A stretch of 64,000 nucleotides of DNA from Haematobacter genomosp. 1 (GTDB lineage: Bacteria; Pseudomonadota; Alphaproteobacteria; Rhodobacterales; Rhodobacteraceae), in contig NZ_NIPW01000015.1 of assembly GCF_002196855.1 (NCBI RefSeq), positions 97,085-161,084 on the forward strand, given 5' to 3'. Positions within the stretch are counted from its first letter, which is position 1. Each line of letters opens with the position of its first letter. The position numbers and the translations under genes are program-made. A model generated the notes under the pieces. The model did not search any database. It was not told where the DNA came from and saw only the letters and a list, made by a program, of their open reading frames with translations. Below, piece after piece: positions 60,056-64,000 of this stretch.

Positions 60056-63000
60056 ATGGATCCCCATCCTACCGCCACGCCGACCCGCGTCACGCGCCGC
60101 CGTGTTCTGCAAGGTACCACCGCGGTCGCCGCGCTGTGGATCCTGCCGCCCTTTGTCTGGTCTTCAGCGGCGCAGCCCGCGCCCGATGCGCTGAACACCG
60201 ATCCGCTGGATCCGGCCGCCGCCGATGCCTCGCCCGCGCAGGCCTTTGCCAGCCACCGCGCGCGGGCCAGCGGCATCGCCCGGTCCTTCGCCATGGACCA
60301 CCCGATCGCCGGCTTCACCGGCGAGGCCGACGAAGACAAGACCATCGCCCTGATGGCCCATTGCCAGGCCGTGCGCGACGATCCGGGCTTTGCCGCCCCC
60401 GGCGAGCCGCCGAGCGCGGAACTGCTGCCGCAGGTGCTGCGTCGGCTGAACCGGGGCGACGGCGAGATGGGCTCCCGGCGGGATTACGACATGGCGGTCA
60501 AGGGGCTGATGACGCTGGCCTACCGCTATGCGCCCGAACTGGCCGGGCCGGGCGATGCCGGCACGCTGGCGGAGCGCGCCCGGCAGGCGCAGGATTTCAT
60601 CCTGGACAGCCTGATGCCCGAAGGCTTCGGCGGCGCCCATCCCGACAATATCGAGATCTACAAGCTCGTCTCCGACCCGGCGAGCGTCGGGCTGCATGTC
60701 GCCATTCCCGGTGAGCCGGGCTTTGCGCTCTCGCTCCTCGATCCCGCGCCGGAGACCGAGAACCACCTGCTGATGATCGAAAGCTCCCGCTACCTCGTCA
60801 ACCAGCTCCGCCATCAGCGCACGGGCGATCAGCGCTTCGACAACCGCCGCAACGGGCTCGCCCTCTGGCTCACGCGCTATATGCAGGTGATCGCCCAGCA
60901 CGATTTCCTGGAGTTCAACGCCCGGCCCTACCAGCGTCTGGCGCTGCACCCGCTGTTCAACCTGCAGGATTTCGCCGGCGATGACGAGGTGAGGGCGGGC
61001 GCGCAGATCCTGCTCGACTACACGATGATGAAATTCGCCGTGTCCAGCACGCGGCTGCGCCGGGTGACGCCGTTCCGGCGGCTCCAGCACCGGATCGACC
61101 ATCAGGCCAACCCGCGAAACGACCTGTTCGACCTCTGGGGCGATCAGGTGGCGGGCATGTTCGGTGCGATCACCGGTATGACGGAGCCGGCCCCCCGGCC
61201 GGCGCCCGGGCAGCCGTTCCGGCCCGCCGCCTTTCCCGCCAGCCTGCGCACCACCGCGCTGATCGCCGGGCTATCCGATTACCGCCCGCCACCGGCGGCC
61301 TATATCGTCGCGCTCGACCCCGCGGTGCCGAAGGCCTTCCACGTCTTCCATCACGGCCAGCGGCCGGAGTTGCGCGCCGCCGGTGAACTGGCCGAACCGG
61401 GGCGGGAGGTCTATTACCGCTCCCCCTCCTTCCTGATGAGCGGGGGCGGATCGTTCCTGAACAGCGGCTATGGCCGGGACGAGATCGACTTCTTCAAACA
61501 GGCCTGGGAACAGACCTCGCGCGCGCAGGCCACCACGCTGATCCCCGCCCGGGCGGAGGTGATGTTTCACGATCTGATCCGGTTCGAGCCCTATCCCGAT
61601 CCCCGCGTCGATCCCTATGCCGACGACCCCGACGACCCCGACACGATCCGCGCCACCTCGGTGAACCTCGGGGTCGCGCGGGGCTTCATGGCGGGTGCCA
61701 ACCTGCGGCCCGCCGACAAGAAGACCGTTCTGGAGCAGACCTCCGCCGACGGGCCCTCGCTCGCGCTCCACAACGGTACGCTGTTTGCCGGCTGGAAGGG
61801 CGCGGGCAACGACAACCTCAACGTCGCGCGGGTGCAGGCCACGCGCAAGCTCGGCATCGACGGGGTGGAGGGGCTGAGCTGGGTGCGCCCGCTGGCCGAC
61901 AGTTCCCGCTTCACACCGGCGCTGGCCTCCTTCGGCGGGGTGCTGGTCATCGCCTGGACGGGCACCGGCGAGGGGCGGCTGAACATCGCCTTTTCCGAAG
62001 ATCACGGCCAGAGTTTCAAGGGCAAGGTCACTTTCCGCGACACCAGCGAACACGGGCCCGCGCTCGCCGCCTCCAATGGGCATCTCTACATCGCCTGGAC
62101 AGGGACGGGGCGGGGCCAGCTCAACGTCGCGCAGGTACCGGTGTTCGCCGCGCCGGTGGATGGCTTCGGCACGCTGCTGAACAAGGTCCAGCTGGAGGAA
62201 ACCAGCCAAGCCGCCCCCGCGATCGCCAATCATCAGGACCGGCTCTATCTGGCCTGGACCGGCACCGGGGAAGGCGCGCTGAACCTGCTCGTCTCGCGCG
62301 ACGGGCGGGCCTTCCTCTCCGAAACCAATCTGAAGGACACGAGCGACAAGGCCCCCTGCCTTGCCTCGCACGAGGGGCGGCTCTTCCTCGGCTGGAAGGG
62401 GACGGGGGAGGGCAAGCTCAACGTCGCGCCGGTCACGCTCCTTGGCACTACCGCCGGGGGCTTCGGCATCGAGGGGATCGGGGTCAAGACCACACTGGGC
62501 GAACGCAGTGACGATGCCCCGGCGCTCGGCAGCGTGGACGGGATGCTGTGTCTCGGCTGGACGGGGCTGGACGAGGAATACCTGAACCTGCGTGTTTCGG
62601 TCGATGGCACCTTTCCGCCGCCCGCCCGCTGGACCTTCGTAGACAAGACGGACCTCGGCTTCTGGCTCGCGATCTACCGCGCACCGGTGGCCGAGCCAGA
62701 CCAGCTGGAGGAACCATTGGACGACCTTGGTTTCGTCTATGCGGTGGAGGCGGCTGACATGGCAGCGCAGGGGATCGGCTTCGCCGCCTTTCGCGACCGG
62801 ACGCTGGCGCAGAACGGCCACTTGCCCGACCGGCTGGCCTATGGCGGCATCTATCGTTTTGCCGCACCGGACGGGCGCGCCTTCACCGTCTGGTTCGAGA
62901 TGACCGGTGCGAAGGACAATCCCCGCGTGCAGGAAGAGGGCCGTGTCATCGAATCCTTTGCAGCGCTGCCGCTGGTTTCCGGCGAGTTCATGAACGCGCC

Positions 63001-63592
63001 CGGCGGGCATGACGGGTTGATCGAACTGCGCCATCCCGGCTGTGACGCCCCGGTGGTACTGGATTTCCGCAATGCCGATGTGCCGACCCGCACCGAGAAC
63101 CGCGCCGCCTGTCCGCAGCCCTGGATCGATCGCGCCCTGGCCGCGATGACGCTGGCCCGCGCGCTGGAGCAGCAGGGGCGAGCCGTCGTCGCGGCGGCGA
63201 CCCGGGCCGAGGGGCTGCGGCTTTACAGCGCACTCCTTGCCGAGGCACCGGCAGCGGGCCCCTTGCTCGCCCCCGGCATGATCGAGGCGCTGGCCGCCAT
63301 GGGCGTGGATTTCAGCGTGCCGGAGACCGATCTGCGCGACTGGCTCGGCGATGCCACTTACACACCATATCCGGCGGTTGCGCAGGCACTGCTGCTGACA
63401 GGCCGGCGCTTCACGCGGCCGGTCTATCTCGACGTGATTGTCTGGCAATATGAACATGCGCCGGACACGCCCTCCCCCCGCAAGGTCGAGGATATACGCG
63501 CCGAACTGCTCGGGGCCGCAGCCCTCGCAGCCTCGAACGAGCGATATAACCGACAGGACACCACTTTCGACGCGATCACCGCCCCGATCTAG
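60056..63592 (+). CDS. Large Tat-exported protein with toroid-like N-terminal region and six-repeat propeller-like domain
   Basis: 1178 residues, function not recognised. A twin-arginine-type signal (TRVTRRRVLQGTTAVAALW, about residues 11-30) predicts export. Residues about 60-480 look alpha-helical, with HDFLEFNARPYQRLALHPLF and NLQDFAGDDEVRAGAQILLD resembling alpha/alpha-toroid lyase/hydrolase scaffolds. Residues about 560-855 hold six repeats of 46-55 residues with the core LYIAWTGTGRGQLNVA, starting near 565, 619, 667, 719, 765 and 820: a probable six-bladed beta-propeller, often carbohydrate-binding. The last 320 residues carry no known motif. It stands alone between IS relics. Confidence 0.8.
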   Translation: MDPHPTATPTRVTRRRVLQGTTAVAALWILPPFVWSSAAQPAPDALNTDPLDPAAADASPAQAFASHRARASGIARSFAMDHPIAGFTGEADEDKTIALMAHCQAVRDDPGFAAPGEPPSAELLPQVLRRLNRGDGEMGSRRDYDMAVKGLMTLAYRYAPELAGPGDAGTLAERARQAQDFILDSLMPEGFGGAHPDNIEIYKLVSDPASVGLHVAIPGEPGFALSLLDPAPETENHLLMIESSRYLVNQLRHQRTGDQRFDNRRNGLALWLTRYMQVIAQHDFLEFNARPYQRLALHPLFNLQDFAGDDEVRAGAQILLDYTMMKFAVSSTRLRRVTPFRRLQHRIDHQANPRNDLFDLWGDQVAGMFGAITGMTEPAPRPAPGQPFRPAAFPASLRTTALIAGLSDYRPPPAAYIVALDPAVPKAFHVFHHGQRPELRAAGELAEPGREVYYRSPSFLMSGGGSFLNSGYGRDEIDFFKQAWEQTSRAQATTLIPARAEVMFHDLIRFEPYPDPRVDPYADDPDDPDTIRATSVNLGVARGFMAGANLRPADKKTVLEQTSADGPSLALHNGTLFAGWKGAGNDNLNVARVQATRKLGIDGVEGLSWVRPLADSSRFTPALASFGGVLVIAWTGTGEGRLNIAFSEDHGQSFKGKVTFRDTSEHGPALAASNGHLYIAWTGTGRGQLNVAQVPVFAAPVDGFGTLLNKVQLEETSQAAPAIANHQDRLYLAWTGTGEGALNLLVSRDGRAFLSETNLKDTSDKAPCLASHEGRLFLGWKGTGEGKLNVAPVTLLGTTAGGFGIEGIGVKTTLGERSDDAPALGSVDGMLCLGWTGLDEEYLNLRVSVDGTFPPPARWTFVDKTDLGFWLAIYRAPVAEPDQLEEPLDDLGFVYAVEAADMAAQGIGFAAFRDRTLAQNGHLPDRLAYGGIYRFAAPDGRAFTVWFEMTGAKDNPRVQEEGRVIESFAALPLVSGEFMNAPGGHDGLIELRHPGCDAPVVLDFRNADVPTRTENRAACPQPWIDRALAAMTLARALEQQGRAVVAAATRAEGLRLYSALLAEAPAAGPLLAPGMIEALAAMGVDFSVPETDLRDWLGDATYTPYPAVAQALLLTGRRFTRPVYLDVIVWQYEHAPDTPSPRKVEDIRAELLGAAALAASNERYNRQDTTFDAITAPI

Positions 63593-63858
63593 CGCAGAAA
63601 AACTCCGCCGGTCGAACAGAGAGGCGCTCCCGCAGCGCAGCCTGCTTTGGAGACGACATCATCGTTGAGGCAGCCGTTTCGGGAGAACTCTGACCAAGGC
63701 CACGAACGGGGTCTTGAGCGGAGGAGCCGCCAGTGACCGATCGCCAGATACGCGGAGCTTTCGTCTCGCGCAGCGGGGCGGAGGAGTGCAATGGTAGAGG
63801 TCCGCACGTGGGTCAGCCGGGGTCTGCCAGGTCACGGCCGAACGCGGGCGTTCGGGTG
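63593..63858. other. Intergenic region between the large protein and an IS3 end
   Basis: No gene recognised. Short minus-strand frames (63576-63807) overlap the end of the large gene and show no motif. No terminator with a T-tract was found after the stop at 63592. Confidence 0.4.
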
Positions 63859-64000
63859 TTGTAGTCGGGGCCTAGGTTGTGATCCCCGCGCCGGGTTTTC
63901 CTGAGGCTCCAACTCGTGAGTAGGATGGAGCATCATGAGCAAGACGGCGAACAAGTTTTCCCCTGAAGTGCGTGAACGGGCGGTGCGGCTGGTCTTCGAC
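63859..64000 (+). mobile_element. Left end of an IS3-family insertion sequence (continues beyond window)
   Basis: Starts near TGTAGTCGGGG; ATCCCCGCGCCGGGTTTTCC followed by TGAGGCTCC resembles the IS end at 53508-53534 (CCCCGGGTTTGCTGGAGGCT), as expected of IS3 inverted repeats. It leads into the orfA start at 63935. The exact left boundary is approximate. Confidence 0.65.
63935..64000 (+). CDS. IS3-family transposase OrfA (first 22 residues, cut by window edge)
   Basis: MSKTANKFSPEVRERAVRLV is the classic start of IS3-type OrfA proteins (helix-turn-helix transposase_8 family). GGATGGAGCATC precedes the ATG. The rest lies outside the window, so it cannot be judged whether the element is intact. 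Confidence 0.8.
   Translation, partial: MSKTANKFSPEVRERAVRLVFD

Noticed and set aside
61271..63457. A 728-codon open frame antisense to the large secreted protein
   Set aside because: The plus-strand frame has repeats, a Tat signal and sensible composition; the antisense frame has none and reflects codon bias. The same reasoning removes long antisense frames at 19358-21454 and 26063-28180.

Overview
The window is high-G+C alphaproteobacterial DNA, most likely from an extrachromosomal replicon (megaplasmid or chromid) of a Rhodobacterales bacterium. The evidence is a complete plasmid replication and partition module (parA-parB-repA with iterons and paired palindromes, about 43.9-47.6 kb). The cargo is also typical of such replicons: catabolic operons with ABC importers and local regulators, several decayed insertion sequences, and a DUF6525-type protein beside a CobW GTPase. 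I saw no rRNA, tRNA or CRISPR.

Layout. 0-3.8 kb: RND efflux pump (inner-membrane subunit cut by the window edge), its lipoprotein adaptor and an AbgT-type transporter, all minus strand. 4.7-13.5 kb: a divergent catabolic locus, with FAD and 2Fe-2S subunits of a molybdenum hydroxylase on the minus strand, then a DAO-type oxidase, HpaI-like aldolase, cupin protein, hydantoinase/oxoprolinase A and B and a CoxG-like protein on the plus strand. 13.5-14.2 kb: IS5-type relic. 14.3-16.0 kb: DUF6525 and CobW genes behind a Zur-box-like palindrome. 16.2-23.1 kb: LacI-controlled sugar operon (isomerase, dehydrogenase, RbsA/C/B-type importer). 23.2-24.5 kb: SRPBCC and PaaI-like thioesterase genes, then a MITE. 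24.9-31.6 kb: amino-acid ABC importer, Mo-hydroxylase large subunit and aminotransferase in one operon, divergent from an IclR regulator. 32.9-41.3 kb: HpxW-like Ntn-hydrolase plus TetR, divergent from a peptide ABC importer with two RidA genes. 41.4-43.7 kb: RraA relic, LysR and a TDT-family channel. 43.9-47.6 kb: replication. 47.7-53.1 kb: nitrilase, ribbon-helix-helix protein, glyoxalase-like protein, GMC dehydrogenase pair and a Fic protein. 53.5-58.7 kb: IS3 relic, taurine/nitrate-type ABC importer, GalD/PrpF-type isomerase and LysR. 59.1-64 kb: a second MITE inside an IS481-like relic, a 1178-aa Tat-exported six-repeat protein, and the start of an IS3 element.

Main inference. Three promoters share the palindrome TCGCRC-N4-GTGCGA: the divergent 6.1-kb promoter, the hyuA promoter at 9.1 kb and the iclR/ABC promoter at 31.6 kb. 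This makes the 4.7-13.5 kb and 24.9-32.7 kb blocks one probable IclR regulon. It also reunites the small and medium Mo-hydroxylase subunits with a large subunit lying about 23 kb away. The DNA between the blocks begins with an IS relic and ends with a MITE, so it may have been inserted into a once contiguous locus. The enzymes (hydroxylase, cyclic-amide hydrolase, amine-type oxidase, aldolase, aminotransferase, polar amino-acid uptake) suggest use of an imported N-heterocycle or cyclic amide. The substrate cannot be read from sequence.
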